Counted from the first letter of the stretch, positions 27,919 to 37,653 are shown. The stretch: DNA of 64,000 bases from Solibacillus faecavium (GCF_014836905.1 NZ_JACSPZ010000005.1:62001-126000); one strand, 5' to 3'. The notes: generated from the sequence alone by a model not told the origin. Numbers and translations are program-made.

Positions 27919-28386
27919 TTATTTGTCACTTGACTGACGTGTCATAATTTCTTTTAGTTCCTCGATAAATACAGTAATATCTTTAAATTGTCGATAAACG
28001 GATGCAAATCGTACATATGCAACTTCATCAACTGTTGCTAGGCGATCCATTACCATTTCACCCACATCTTCCGAACGTACTTCTGCATTGCCAAGTCGAC
28101 GTAATTCCTTTTCAATTGATAATACAATCTCTTCCAATTGATCTAAAGCAACCGGTCGTTTCTCACATGCCCGTATTAGTCCTCGCAATACCTTTTCACG
28201 GCTGAATTCTTCACGCGAGCCACCTTTTTTCACAACGATTAAAGGTGTTTCTTCTATTTTTTCAAATGTCGTAAAACGGAAAGCACACGATTCACATTCA
28301 CGACGTCTTCGAATTTCTTTATTATCATCAACAGGTCTTGAATCTACAACACGTGTACCGTTGTATTGACAAGCTGGACATCTCAT
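27919..28386 (-). CDS. nrdR: Transcriptional repressor NrdR
   Basis: Zinc-ribbon and ATP-cone repressor of ribonucleotide reductase genes. 155 aa. The N-terminal ribbon reads [16 protein letters not shown] then RRRECESC; the ATP-cone follows (about 45-135) with [25 protein letters not shown] ribosome site. It leads into dnaB and dnaI, as in B. subtilis. A -10-like TATAAT at 28419-28424 and a hairpin at 28434-28462 lie upstream. Confidence 0.96.
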   Translation of the reverse strand: MRCPACQYNGTRVVDSRPVDDNKEIRRRRECESCAFRFTTFEKIEETPLIVVKKGGSREEFSREKVLRGLIRACEKRPVALDQLEEIVLSIEKELRRLGNAEVRSEDVGEMVMDRLATVDEVAYVRFASVYRQFKDITVFIEELKEIMTRQSSDK

Positions 28387-28433
28387 ATTTTATTTCTCCT
28401 AAATGTTAGTTTATCTATATTATAACAAAAACA

Positions 28434-28607
28434 ACGCGCGTGAAATAGTTCTTCATGCGCGTCGAAATTTTCCAAAAGGAAAGTGATTCAATTATATAGT
28501 GCCCTATCGATTCACACAATAGAAAATGCCTTTTGTAAAAATAAATATTCTACAAAAGGCAATAGTTTAGTTATATCCCGGCACTATATATGCCGAAAGA
28601 ATCACTT
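28434..28607. other. Nested inverted repeats between gapB and nrdR
   Basis: Three sets of arms are visible: ACGCGCGTGAA/TTCATGCGCGT (28434-28462, one mismatch, T-rich on the minus strand, possibly the gapB terminator); TGCCTTTTGTA/TACAAAAGGCA (28527-28561, perfect); and outer arms AAGTGATTC...TATATAGTGCC (28481-28503) with GGCACTATATA...GAATCACTT (28580-28607). Together the last two make a long folded structure. No coding frame. Confidence 0.6.
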
Positions 28608-28661
28608 ACCGAATTTCCAATCAAGACTTTTCATTCTTTTTACTCGTAAAAAGAAATTAAA

Positions 28662-29681
28662 TTATGCATTCACCGCTACTAATTCTTTGGCGATTTTATT
28701 TGCTAAGTCTACTACACGTGCAGAATAACCCCATTCGTTATCATACCAAGCAATTACTTTTACTTTACGGTCGCCTAAAACGATTGTTGTTAATCCATCA
28801 ACTGTAGAAGAATATGTTGTTGTATTGTAGTCTGAAGATACTAATGGCTCCATTGAGAAGTTTAAAATACCGTTCATTTTGCCTTCAGCAGCTGCTTTAA
28901 ATGCAGCATTTACTTCTTCTACTGATACATCTTTTTCTAAATCTACAACTAAGTCCACTAATGATACGTTTGGTGTTGGTACACGTAAGGCCATACCGTG
29001 AATTTTGCCATCTAACTCTGGCAACACTAAGCGTAAAGCTTTAGCTGCACCAGTTGAAGTTGGAATAATTGACGATGCACAGTTACGAGCACGACGTAAA
29101 TCTTTATGTGGGTTATCAATGTTATTTTGATCATTAGTATAAGCGTGTACAGTTGTCATTAAGCCGTTTACAATACCAAATTCATCATTTAATACTTTTG
29201 CTACTGGAGCTAGGCAGTTTGTCGTACAAGAAGCGTTTGAAATGACATCGTGTTTTGATAAATCTAATTTATCATCGTTTACACCTAACACTACTGTAAT
29301 ATCTTCATTTTTACCTGGAGCTGTTAAAATAACTTTTTTCGCGCCAGCTTCTATATGCTTTGCAGCGTTTTCACGGTCATTGAATTTACCAGTAGCTTCA
29401 ATAACAATATCTACACCCATTTCAGCCCATGGTAATTTTAAAGGATCGCGTTCACTAACTAGCTCAACACGTTTACCGTTTACGATTAATGCACCTTCAA
29501 CCGCTTCAACAGTACCTGGAAATACACCATGATTTGTGTCATACTTAATTAAATGTGCTAACGTTTCAGATGGGTAACTTGCATTTACTGCTACGATATT
29601 AACATCACCGCGCATCATCGCTTGTCGGAATACCATACGACCAATGCGGCCAAAACCATTAATTGCAATAGAAACTGTCAT
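28662..29681 (-). CDS. gapB: Glyceraldehyde-3-phosphate dehydrogenase, GapB type
   Basis: The gluconeogenic, NADP-preferring GAPDH of Bacillales. 339 aa. Rossmann start [13 protein letters not shown], catalytic [12 protein letters not shown], and [13 protein letters not shown]. After the second beta strand the sequence is [15 protein letters not shown], without the Asp that gives NAD preference in GapA; this, the length and the locus next to nrdR and coaE mark GapB. AGGAGG ribosome site. The promoter overlaps a CcpN-like operator. The speD gene that lies between gapB and nrdR in B. subtilis is absent. Confidence 0.93.
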   Translation of the reverse strand: MTVSIAINGFGRIGRMVFRQAMMRGDVNIVAVNASYPSETLAHLIKYDTNHGVFPGTVEAVEGALIVNGKRVELVSERDPLKLPWAEMGVDIVIEATGKFNDRENAAKHIEAGAKKVILTAPGKNEDITVVLGVNDDKLDLSKHDVISNASCTTNCLAPVAKVLNDEFGIVNGLMTTVHAYTNDQNNIDNPHKDLRRARNCASSIIPTSTGAAKALRLVLPELDGKIHGMALRVPTPNVSLVDLVVDLEKDVSVEEVNAAFKAAAEGKMNGILNFSMEPLVSSDYNTTTYSSTVDGLTTIVLGDRKVKVIAWYDNEWGYSARVVDLANKIAKELVAVNA

Positions 29682-29735
29682 ATTATTTAAATCCTCCTAA
29701 AAGTACGATTCATTCGTTTTATTTATTCGTTGATT

Positions 29736-29746
29736 AGTATAACACA
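29736..29746 (-). promoter_or_regulatory. CcpN-like operator over the gapB -10 box
   Basis: TGTGTTATACT fits the CcpN consensus TRTGHYATAYW fully, and its TATACT forms the -10 box (a weak -35, GTTCAC, lies 17 nt upstream). CcpN represses gapB on glycolytic carbon in B. subtilis. The consensus is quoted from memory. Confidence 0.6.
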
Positions 29747-29820
29747 TATTCTAAAAAGGTGAACATATTTAACACATATAAAAAAAGTTGTTATTTTCAG
29801 ATAATACATACCCTAAAAAT

Positions 29821-29861
29821 AAATGCCTTAACCCGCTTCAAACAAAAACGGGCAAGGCATT
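29821..29861 (-). terminator. Terminator of polA-mutM-coaE
   Basis: Stem AATGCCTTGCCCG/CGGGTTAAGGCATT with a small internal bulge, then TATTTTTAG on the minus strand, right after the coaE stop. Confidence 0.82.
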
Positions 29862-29864
29862 ATT

Positions 29865-30461
29865 TTATTTCAAAACATTCCATTCATATAAAACATTTTG
29901 CAATTGAAGGGCAGTATCTTCCAAAGAGCCATTATTATAAATAACTATATCAGCTAGCGCTTCTTTATCTTTTACAGGAATTTGCGTAGCAATACGTGCT
30001 TTGGCTTCTTCTTCTGTCAAGCCGTTTCGTTCCATTAAGCGTTCTAGTTGAACATCCTCCCTTACCGAAACTACAATAATCCTTTCAACAAAATGCTCGA
30101 GCTTGCTTTCGAATAATAATGGAATATCCATAAATACGTTTTTTTCACCGTATGAAATAAACTCATCACGCTGGCGAATCATTTCTTCACGAATAGCTGG
30201 GTGAATGATGGCATTTAGTTGTTGACGCTTCGATTCATCATGGAAAATAAGATTCCCTACTTTTGCGCGGTCCATTGTACCATCTTCAGAAATGACATCC
30301 TGTCCAAATACTTCGGCGATTTTCAAAAGCGTTGGACTTCCTGGCTCTACGACTTGTCGTGCAACTTGATCGGCATCAACAATTGGTAAGTTATATGACT
30401 GAATCATTTTTGCGACTGTACTTTTTCCACTTGCAATACTTCCTGTTAAACCTATAATCAC
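29865..30461 (-). CDS. coaE: Dephospho-CoA kinase
   Basis: Last step of coenzyme A synthesis: phosphorylates dephospho-CoA at the 3'-OH. 198 aa. P-loop GLTGSIASGKSTVAKM at the N terminus, DADQVARQVVEPGSP, and the lid region RLMERNGLTEEEAKARIATQ. It begins with GTG (30461) with GGGGA upstream. It lies 12 nt after mutM, as the third gene of polA-mutM-coaE. Confidence 0.96.
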   Translation of the reverse strand: MIIGLTGSIASGKSTVAKMIQSYNLPIVDADQVARQVVEPGSPTLLKIAEVFGQDVISEDGTMDRAKVGNLIFHDESKRQQLNAIIHPAIREEMIRQRDEFISYGEKNVFMDIPLLFESKLEHFVERIIVVSVREDVQLERLMERNGLTEEEAKARIATQIPVKDKEALADIVIYNNGSLEDTALQLQNVLYEWNVLK

Positions 30462-30473
30462 AGTAATTCCCCT

Positions 30474-31346
30474 TTACTTTTGACATTGAGGACAATATGT
30501 TGACGTCCTTCCCCCGATAACGATGGACTCTGTATTTGCTTCACATATTACACATTGTTTTTTTCCGTACATTTTTAAGCGATGCTGCATCGTACCTGCC
30601 CCACCGTTAATACTCCGATAGTCAGATATTGTAGAGCCGCCTGAGTCGATGCTTTCCTGAAGTACATCACAAATCATTTGAAAGAGCTCCATTTTTTTCT
30701 CTCTATTTAAGTCACTTGTCACACGGCCAGGATGAATGAATAATTTAAATAAAGCTTCAGTTGCATATATATTCCCGCAGCCTGAGATAACTTGACCGTC
30801 CATAATGACTTCTTTAATCGCCTTTTTCGCAAATTTCGGCTTTTCACTTTGCGTTAGGAAAAAATCACATGCGCTTTCATCAAAAGGCTCCGGTGCCATT
30901 TTCAGTAAAGGTGGATGGTCTGCTAGTTCTTTTATAAAGCGCAATTCACCAAAACGGCGGATATCAGCATAGACAAGCAATTCTCCGCTTGCCAATGTAA
31001 ATATCGCATGGATATGCTTACGGAATTTTTCTTCCGTTATCTCCACCACATCATTCACAACAAACCATGCGCCACTCATCCCTAAATGGTTCACTAAAAT
31101 AAAACGTTCATCATTTTTCTTTAGATGAAAGAATATATATTTTGATCTGCGCTCCAATTTATCGATTTTCATATCGCGTACTAATAGTTCAAATTGAGAA
31201 GGCTTTGCGTTTTTTACAATCGCCTGTTTCCCTGCCTCATGCGATGTATAAACGACATCCGATAAAGAGACAGATTCAATCGTCTTCCCTTCTACGATTG
31301 GCCGTAAATCACGTACGACCCCTTCTACTTCTGGTAATTCTGGCAT
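30474..31346 (-). CDS. mutM: Formamidopyrimidine-DNA glycosylase
   Basis: Removes 8-oxoguanine and other oxidised purines from DNA. 290 aa. The N-terminal proline nucleophile and Glu are in MPELPEVEGVVRDL, the conserved Lys in KLERRSKYIFF, the H2TH region in QVISGCGNIYATEALF, and the C-terminal zinc finger in CVICEANTES...YCPQC. AAGGAG ribosome site. The gene is 12 nt after polA, so repair polymerase and glycosylase are co-expressed. Confidence 0.97.
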   Translation of the reverse strand: MPELPEVEGVVRDLRPIVEGKTIESVSLSDVVYTSHEAGKQAIVKNAKPSQFELLVRDMKIDKLERRSKYIFFHLKKNDERFILVNHLGMSGAWFVVNDVVEITEEKFRKHIHAIFTLASGELLVYADIRRFGELRFIKELADHPPLLKMAPEPFDESACDFFLTQSEKPKFAKKAIKEVIMDGQVISGCGNIYATEALFKLFIHPGRVTSDLNREKKMELFQMICDVLQESIDSGGSTISDYRSINGGAGTMQHRLKMYGKKQCVICEANTESIVIGGRTSTYCPQCQK

Positions 31347-31358
31347 AAATGGTACTCC

Positions 31359-33989
31359 TTATTTCGCATCGTACCATGTAGGACCATATGAAAATTCAAC
31401 CTTTAACGGCACGCTCAACTTAATTGCATTTTCCATAACTTCAGGTACGATACGTTCTAAAATTTCAATTTCTTCTTTTGGTGCTTCAAAAATAAGCTCA
31501 TCGTGTACTTGTAACAACAGCTTCGTCTGCAACCCTTCTTGTTCAAGGCGAGCATCCATGTCAATCATTGCTTTTTTAATAATATCCGCTGCACTTCCTT
31601 GAATCGGCGTGTTCATCGCCGTACGCTCTGCAAAACTTCTTAAATTGAAGTTCGAGCTTGTGATGTCCGGCAAGTAGCGGCGGCGATTTAAAATCGTTGT
31701 AACAAAGCCGGCTTTCTTGGCCTCTTCAATACTTGTATCCATATAGTTTTTTACACCAGGGAAGCTTTGCAAGTAGTTTTCAATGAAAATCCCAGCTTCT
31801 TTACGTGTAATATCAAGGCTTTGTGATAAGCCATAATCACTAATCCCGTATACAATACCAAAGTTTACAGCTTTTGCTGTGCGACGCATTAAGCTTGTCA
31901 CATCATCCGGATTTTCAAGATTAAACACATCCATTGCCGTCCGTGTATGGATATCCATTCCTTGCTGGAATGCCTCTACAAGCGCATCATCACCGCACAT
32001 ATGAGCCAATACGCGCAGCTCAATCTGTGAATAGTCCGCCGCAAACAAAATCCAATCCTTTTTCGACGGAACAAATGCTTTTCGAATTTTACGTCCTTCT
32101 TCTAAACGAATCGGGATATTTTGTAAATTCGGGTTTGTTGAGCTTAAACGCCCAGTTGAAGTTAAAGCCTGCTGGAATCGGGTATGCACTTTTGAATCTT
32201 CTTTATGCACTTCTTTTATTAAACCTTCAATATATGTTGATTGCAGTTTCGCAAGCGTACGGTACTCAAGAATATGCTTCACAATGTCATGCTCGGACTG
32301 TAACTTCTCCAGTACATCGGCTGCTGTTGAATATCCTGTCTTTGTCTTTTTAATGACAGGTAAGCCTAATTTATCAAATAAGATAACACCAAGCTGTTTC
32401 GGTGAATTAATATTGAATTTCTCGCCTGCCAGTTCATAAATTGTCGCTTCCATTACTTCGAGCTTTGTCTTCAGTTCATCACCCATTTGACGCAATGTAT
32501 CGATATTGACTGTTATCCCTTCGCTCTCCATTTTCCCTAAAATATGTGCAAGCGGCAGCTCCAGCTCTTTATATAATTCAAACTGTTCATTTTCTTTAAG
32601 TGTTTGCTCTAAAACTGGCTGCAGCTTCCATACTGCTACTGCTTTTCGGCTTACATGTTCTGCTACATGATCTGCCCCCGGAACAATCCACTTTGCCCCT
32701 TTTCCGTAAATCGCTTCATTGGATTGTACATCCTGATAACCGAATTCTTTTGCAAGTGTTGCAACATCATCACCAGAAATCGACGGCTTTAAAATGTACG
32801 AAGCTAACAATAAATCGAACTCCACACCTTTTAGCTCAATCCCTAAACGATGGAGCATTGCTTGTGTCGCTTTACTGTCTACCATATATTTTTTCTTTGT
32901 TTCATCTTGGATCCATGCTTTTAAATCTGCATTATCCACTACATTATCAATCGCTGTATATACCGTGCGTTCCCCGTCTGTCAAGGCTAAACCGAGGGCA
33001 TTACAGCTATGGTAATGTTCATTTTCCAACTCCAGATGAATTGCCATCGTATCTTTTAACATGTCAGCTTTAATAGACTGTACATTTTCAAATACTAGTT
33101 CAGCTTGTTCAGTTTCTACTGCTTCAAAATCGCTCTTTTCGATTAAAGATTTAAACCCAAGCTCTTGCCATACATTAAGAAGTGATTCCTCATCCGGACC
33201 TGAATAAGCTAAATCATCCAGTGAAATTGTTAGTGGTGCATCTGTATGAATTGTCGCAAGTTTTTTTGATAAGTGTGCCATTTCTTCATTATCTACCAGC
33301 TTTTCCTTCATTTTCGATGCTTTCAATGAATCCATCGCTTCATATAGTTTTTCAATTGTACCGTGTTCCTTCAATAATTTAATCGCTGTCTTTTCACCAA
33401 CGCCCGGAACTCCCGGAATATTATCCGATTGATCGCCCATAAGCCCTTTCATATCGATAATTTGCTCCGGTGTCAGTCCATACTTTTCTTGAATATGTGC
33501 CGGTGTATATTTTTCAATATCGGTAATCCCTTTACGAGTTATATAGACTGTGACATCTTCTGTTGCTAGCTGCGTTAAATCTTTGTCTCCCGAAACAACG
33601 ATAACTTCTATACCTTGTCCGGCAGCCTGTTTCGCTAGTGTTCCGATAATATCATCTGCTTCGTACATTTCCAGTTCATAGCGTTTAATGTTGTATGCAT
33701 CAATCAGCTTACGAATATAAGGGAATTGTTCGGAAAGCTCTGGCGGAGTTTTTTGACGTCCACCTTTATATTCACCGAACGATTCATGACGAAAAGTCGT
33801 TTTCCCGGCATCGAACGCAACAAGCATTTGTGTCGGATTTTCCTCACCGATAATTTTTTGCAGCATCGTTGTAAATCCGTAAGTAGCATTTGTATGAATC
33901 CCACTGTCATTTGTCAGCAGCGGCAATGCAAAAAAAGCACGATAAGCCAATGAGTTTCCATCTAGTAAAAGTAATTTTTGTTTTGTCAT
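31359..33989 (-). CDS. polA: DNA polymerase I
   Basis: Gap-filling repair polymerase. 876 aa from the ATG at 33989, which has GGAGG upstream; the frame extends 27 nt further. The 5'-3' exonuclease domain (about 1-300) shows LLLLDGNSLAYRAFFALP and KGLMGDQSDNIPGVPGVGEKTA. The middle 3'-5' exonuclease-like domain lacks the usual DEDD residues, as in Bacillus enzymes. The polymerase domain has DYSQIELRVLAH, RRTAKAVNFGIVYG and LLQVHDELIFE. First gene of polA-mutM-coaE. Confidence 0.98.
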   Translation of the reverse strand: MTKQKLLLLDGNSLAYRAFFALPLLTNDSGIHTNATYGFTTMLQKIIGEENPTQMLVAFDAGKTTFRHESFGEYKGGRQKTPPELSEQFPYIRKLIDAYNIKRYELEMYEADDIIGTLAKQAAGQGIEVIVVSGDKDLTQLATEDVTVYITRKGITDIEKYTPAHIQEKYGLTPEQIIDMKGLMGDQSDNIPGVPGVGEKTAIKLLKEHGTIEKLYEAMDSLKASKMKEKLVDNEEMAHLSKKLATIHTDAPLTISLDDLAYSGPDEESLLNVWQELGFKSLIEKSDFEAVETEQAELVFENVQSIKADMLKDTMAIHLELENEHYHSCNALGLALTDGERTVYTAIDNVVDNADLKAWIQDETKKKYMVDSKATQAMLHRLGIELKGVEFDLLLASYILKPSISGDDVATLAKEFGYQDVQSNEAIYGKGAKWIVPGADHVAEHVSRKAVAVWKLQPVLEQTLKENEQFELYKELELPLAHILGKMESEGITVNIDTLRQMGDELKTKLEVMEATIYELAGEKFNINSPKQLGVILFDKLGLPVIKKTKTGYSTAADVLEKLQSEHDIVKHILEYRTLAKLQSTYIEGLIKEVHKEDSKVHTRFQQALTSTGRLSSTNPNLQNIPIRLEEGRKIRKAFVPSKKDWILFAADYSQIELRVLAHMCGDDALVEAFQQGMDIHTRTAMDVFNLENPDDVTSLMRRTAKAVNFGIVYGISDYGLSQSLDITRKEAGIFIENYLQSFPGVKNYMDTSIEEAKKAGFVTTILNRRRYLPDITSSNFNLRSFAERTAMNTPIQGSAADIIKKAMIDMDARLEQEGLQTKLLLQVHDELIFEAPKEEIEILERIVPEVMENAIKLSVPLKVEFSYGPTWYDAK

Positions 33990-34012
33990 GCGCGTTCCTC
34001 CATTAATCAATT

Positions 34013-34179
34013 TCACCTCGGGGTGATTACGCCCGGTTTCGGGTCAGGTTCACAGGATACGGATCAGTCACCCGACACTTTTAACCGGATTTTCTTTTAA
34101 ACACTCTTTGCCGAATCTGTTGCTCCACCCAGAGGCATTAACTTCTGGCGTGTGTTCAAAACGCACTGTAAGAAGTTAA
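34013..34179 (-). other. Structured leader-like region upstream of polA
   Basis: Several nested stems: TCACC/GGTGA (34013-34026); CCGGTT (34033-34038) with AACCGG (34083-34088) and, stacked inside, TCGGGT (34039-34044) with ACCCGA (34070-34075); and TTAACTTCT (34138-34146) with AGAAGTTAA (34171-34179). It lies between the chemoreceptor terminator and polA. It does not match any riboswitch class I recognise, and it carries no coding frame. Confidence 0.5.
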
Positions 34180-34216
34180 GTTACGATTGTATGTTCTCCT
34201 TCTACTTTAGCGATTA

Positions 34217-34358
34217 TTGCGATGAATTGCCAACATAAACGCAAACTCTTCTGCAATAAAATTCTTATTCGCCACAATTATGCAGGACGCCAAAGTGAAT
34301 GTCCCTTCCAAGAACTTAACATCAGCAGGCAATACCCTCTATTCGCAATTCATCGCAA
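34217..34358. repeat. 14-bp perfect inverted repeat flanking 114 bp
   Basis: Arms TTGCGATGAATTGC (34217-34230) and GCAATTCATCGCAA (34345-34358) frame a unique segment. It may be a long-range RNA stem or a small relic of a mobile repeat. No target duplication was seen. Confidence 0.55.
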
Positions 34359-34423
34359 ACTCCATCTTATAATCCTTATGCAAACAGAAACCTTCCGCAA
34401 TATGTATTTCCCGCCTAAAAAGA

Positions 34424-34464
34424 AAAAATCCAGATGAATGCAAAATAGCATAATCTGGATTTTT
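34424..34464 (-). terminator. Terminator of chemoreceptor gene 2
   Basis: 12-bp stem AAAAATCCAGAT/ATCTGGATTTTT followed by a T-run on the minus strand. Confidence 0.82.
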
Positions 34465-34523
34465 CCATCATTGAATTAAGTTCATATTAGTTTAGAAGTT
34501 ATTTATATAACTAAAGAAAATCT

Positions 34524-36206
34524 TTATAATTTGAAGTGATTAATTTGTCCTTTTAACTTAATAATCATTTCATTCAATTCGTGTGCGATGCTCAACATTT
34601 CTTCAGTCGATGCTGTCTGTTCTTCTATTGATGCAGCAATACTTTGAGAATGCTCATTGGTTTCTTCCAATGAGTGAACAGTTATATCCGTTGTTTCAAG
34701 TACCCGATTAGAGTCCGTTGCGATTACTTGGAATGCATCTGTTACATTTTGAATTTCATTTTTCATATTATCCACTAATTTAGATATTGTATTAAATGTT
34801 TCAACAGCCGAGTAGATCGTCACGCTTTCCTGCTCGATTTTCGTTACAACATTATTAATTGCAACAACAGATTCATTTGAATCTTTTTGCATTTCATTAA
34901 TCAATGTCGTAATATCACTCGCCGAATTCGCCGATTGTTCTGCCAATGAACGAACTTCATCCGCTACTACTGCGAAACCTTTCCCGTATTCCCCAGCTCT
35001 TGCCGCTTCGATTGCCGCATTTAAAGCAAGTAAGTTGATTTGATCTGAAATACTTGAAATAATTTTCGTGATTTGACCAACTTCTAAAGAACGGCTATTC
35101 ATTTGTTCTGTTTTCATTAATGACATTTTCGCCGTTTCATTAATTGTTTCGATTCCTGCAACAGACTTATGAATAACTTCTATTCCTTGTGTTGCGACAG
35201 TATTGGTATCTATCGCCTCCTGTGCCACTAATTTCGTAACATTAGAAATTTCTTCAATTTTGAATGCGATCTGTTCCACTGCCACCCGGTTTTGTACAGC
35301 GCCTTCTGTAATTAGCTCAGTGCTAGAAGCAATTTCCTGAATCGCGCCCGATACCTGATTCGATGTAATTGTTAACTGTTCTACCGTCTCTTTTAATATC
35401 GAAGAACCTTCCTCAACATGGTCGGATGTGTCGGTTACATGGTAGATAGTCTCTCTCAATTGCGTTTGCATATCCGAGAAGCTAGTTGTTAAACGCCCGA
35501 TTTCGTCATCACTGTATACTTCCAATTGTTTTGATAAATCACCCTGTGCCACAATTTCAGTGTGGTTTAAAAGCTGATTTAAAGGATTCACAATTTTTTT
35601 TGAAACCATAACCGCTATAATTGAGCCTATAATCAATGCAACAAGCAGTGAAGCAACTATAATTATAATTAACAATCTATTCAATTCATCAATAAAATCC
35701 GCATCCGCATCCAATCCCAGAACAGAATCCGTCCCAGGAATTTGAAGAAAGGTTGATTGATGTTTACCATAATCATCTTCATAGATCTCGCTCGCCACTG
35801 TTTCCGTTGTGGAAAGTGCCGCTGTCTGTTCTTCTGTAAAAGCAAGCGGTGTCAGGTAATCTTCCGAATTCCCCAATACCAGAATAACTTCCTCTCCATC
35901 GACTTTACTCATAATATAGGCATTTTCTAAATCAAAATCATTTTGGAAATCGGTTGTGGCTTCCAGTAATTTTTCATATGAAGCCTTGTTTTTCTTAGCA
36001 TCATTCACTATATCCGCGTCAAAAAGCGTACTGAATTTTTCCATACTCAACAATAAGTTTTGGTTGTGCTGCGGAATGATCTGGTTATTAATTAAGTTGC
36101 TGGAAACCAAGAATAGAAGTGAACTAAAAACAACACTTAATAAAATAATTGGAACTAAAATTCCTAATAAAATCTTGGTTTTTACTGAATTATATTTTTT
36201 TAACAT
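34524..36206 (-). CDS. Methyl-accepting chemotaxis protein 2
   Basis: Second chemoreceptor of the window. 560 aa: helix 1 (about 11-37), extracytoplasmic sensor of about 140 residues, helix 2 (about 178-201), HAMP (about 202-255) and the signalling coiled coil with [20 protein letters not shown]. The sensor sequence is unrelated by eye to that of MCP 1, though both contain an EIY.DDYG segment. The ribosome site (AAAGAG) is weak. It lies downstream of the ATP-grasp gene across a perfect inverted repeat (36219-36244). Confidence 0.94.
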   Translation of the reverse strand: MLKKYNSVKTKILLGILVPIILLSVVFSSLLFLVSSNLINNQIIPQHNQNLLLSMEKFSTLFDADIVNDAKKNKASYEKLLEATTDFQNDFDLENAYIMSKVDGEEVILVLGNSEDYLTPLAFTEEQTAALSTTETVASEIYEDDYGKHQSTFLQIPGTDSVLGLDADADFIDELNRLLIIIIVASLLVALIIGSIIAVMVSKKIVNPLNQLLNHTEIVAQGDLSKQLEVYSDDEIGRLTTSFSDMQTQLRETIYHVTDTSDHVEEGSSILKETVEQLTITSNQVSGAIQEIASSTELITEGAVQNRVAVEQIAFKIEEISNVTKLVAQEAIDTNTVATQGIEVIHKSVAGIETINETAKMSLMKTEQMNSRSLEVGQITKIISSISDQINLLALNAAIEAARAGEYGKGFAVVADEVRSLAEQSANSASDITTLINEMQKDSNESVVAINNVVTKIEQESVTIYSAVETFNTISKLVDNMKNEIQNVTDAFQVIATDSNRVLETTDITVHSLEETNEHSQSIAASIEEQTASTEEMLSIAHELNEMIIKLKGQINHFKL

Positions 36207-36218
36207 TTACATTGCTCT

Positions 36219-36244
36219 TTAAAACAATTATGAAATTGTTTTAA
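36219..36244. promoter_or_regulatory. Perfect inverted repeat upstream of chemoreceptor 2
   Basis: Arms TTAAAACAATT and AATTGTTTTAA with a 4-nt centre. It lies 13 nt before the MCP 2 start. No T-run follows it, so an operator or a leader hairpin is more likely than a terminator. Confidence 0.45.
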
Positions 36245-36262
36245 CCAAGCTTCCCCCCAAAT

Positions 36263-37459
36263 TTAATTTTTCACATACAACTTTTCTTCTTTTTCTACAT
36301 ATTCCATAAAGTCCAACGATAAGATATGGTCATTTTGTGCCAACGATTCACTGCTAAAGAAAATGACAGCAAACGTTGCACCCTGACCGTACGGAATATG
36401 ACGATATTCTAAAATATGGTGGAATTGTTTCTGCAATAATTCATGGTGTATCACAAGCCCGTCATCAATCTTTATCTCACCTTCAAACTCGGCACAAGTA
36501 AAGCTGTAAATTTTATTGTCCATTGTATTTCTTAAGGTAGCCCAATCCGGTTTTTTCTGTTCGAAGAAATAGTCGTACGAGTTAACCCCATATGCAAAAC
36601 TTCCCAATTCGGTCGTACCTGCACCAGCAAAGCGTAATGGATTCACTTCAATTGGTACAATTGTTCCTTCATCATCCATGCGCAGTTCTACGTGCAGCGG
36701 CATTTTCCGTAAATTGAAGATTTCCCCAAGTCCTTGCAGATACTCGGTAATCGGAGTTAAGTAATTTTGCAGCACTTGCTTGCTCGTATAATAAATACGA
36801 TCACTCATATCTTTTTCGTCTTTGAACATACGCGCAAATAAATTGAGCACAACCGGATCATTCTTTTCGTCGAAGAAAAGATCGATTGCAAATTCCTGCC
36901 CCTCAATATAACTTTCAATGATAAAGGTTTCACTACCCAAAATATCCTTTGAATCGTCTTCACTCGACTGTTCCATCGTTTCTTCCATCTTATCGATTAT
37001 ACTTTGGAATTCTTGTAGATTCTCTACTCTGTAAACCCCAACACTTGAGTATCCGACTGTCGGCTTAAAGATTAACGGATAGGGTAGTGAGGATAGATCA
37101 AGTTGCCCTAATTCACCTGAAGTAGTTTCTAAAAAGAAGAAATTAGGATAACTCTCAGCTAAACGCTTTCTGAATGCAAATTTATTTTTAAATAAATTCG
37201 CTGTTTTTGTTACATGCGATTCTGCATAATATTCATTTAGAATCTGAATGGCTTCTTCAGAATTCATAATGATTAAATCCTCTTGTTGAAATACTTTCAC
37301 CAGATTTTGCTCATCTTCTGATTTGTCATTTAGAATCAACTGTTGTTCAATATCTAAAATCTTTACTTTCTTTTCGATCAATGTTTCTGCTAAGAGCGGG
37401 GATACATAAGCTGTATCTAATAGAATCAAAACTTTCACTTCCTTATATGTATAGAGCAT
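36263..37459 (-). CDS. ATP-grasp domain protein of unknown substrate
   Basis: 398 aa with an ATP-grasp fold: an N-terminal pre-ATP domain (KVLILLDTAYVSPLLAETL), the ATP-lid region (PLIFKPTVGYSSVGVYRV, about 128-145), ESYIEGQEFAIDLFF, and the metal-binding end HVELRMDDEGTIVPIEVNPLRFAGAG. Such enzymes join a carboxylate to an amine or thiol through an acyl phosphate; the family resembles carboxylate-amine ligases, but the substrate is not predictable. The start is uncertain: the ATG at 37459 lacks a ribosome site, a GTG at 37438 lies directly after AAGGAA, and a TTG at 37429 has AAGGA 10 nt upstream. Confidence 0.8.
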   Translation of the reverse strand: MLYTYKEVKVLILLDTAYVSPLLAETLIEKKVKILDIEQQLILNDKSEDEQNLVKVFQQEDLIIMNSEEAIQILNEYYAESHVTKTANLFKNKFAFRKRLAESYPNFFFLETTSGELGQLDLSSLPYPLIFKPTVGYSSVGVYRVENLQEFQSIIDKMEETMEQSSEDDSKDILGSETFIIESYIEGQEFAIDLFFDEKNDPVVLNLFARMFKDEKDMSDRIYYTSKQVLQNYLTPITEYLQGLGEIFNLRKMPLHVELRMDDEGTIVPIEVNPLRFAGAGTTELGSFAYGVNSYDYFFEQKKPDWATLRNTMDNKIYSFTCAEFEGEIKIDDGLVIHHELLQKQFHHILEYRHIPYGQGATFAVIFFSSESLAQNDHILSLDFMEYVEKEEKLYVKN

Positions 37460-37618
37460 TAATTAAACAACGCGCATTATTACCTAATTTTTCTGAATAT
37501 ATAAGCATTTATACCCTAAAAAATTATTACAATATATGCAAAAAAGACTACGCTTGTTATATTATACACACTTCTTTAAATTTTTCCATTTTATTTAAAT
37601 AATCTTGCTATAATAAAA

Positions 37619-37645
37619 ACCGCGTGGAATAAAATCCCGCGCGGT
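37619..37645 (-). terminator. Terminator of the 146-aa membrane protein gene
   Basis: Stem ACCGCG/CGCGGT extended by GGGA/TTCC, then TTTTTATT on the minus strand. Confidence 0.75.
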
Positions 37646-37653
37646 CTAAATAT

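Noticed and set aside
34021-34090. TPP riboswitch upstream of polA
   Set aside because: GAACCTGA resembles part of the thi-box, but the CTGAGA and GGGGTGC elements in the right order and spacing are absent, and polA is not a thiamine gene.
34207-34332. A 41-residue minus-strand frame starting at TTG inside the 14-bp inverted repeat upstream of polA
   Set aside because: The only ribosome-site-like text (AGAGGG) is about 2 nt from the TTG, the start is weak and the frame shares its ends with the inverted repeat. Not supported as a gene.
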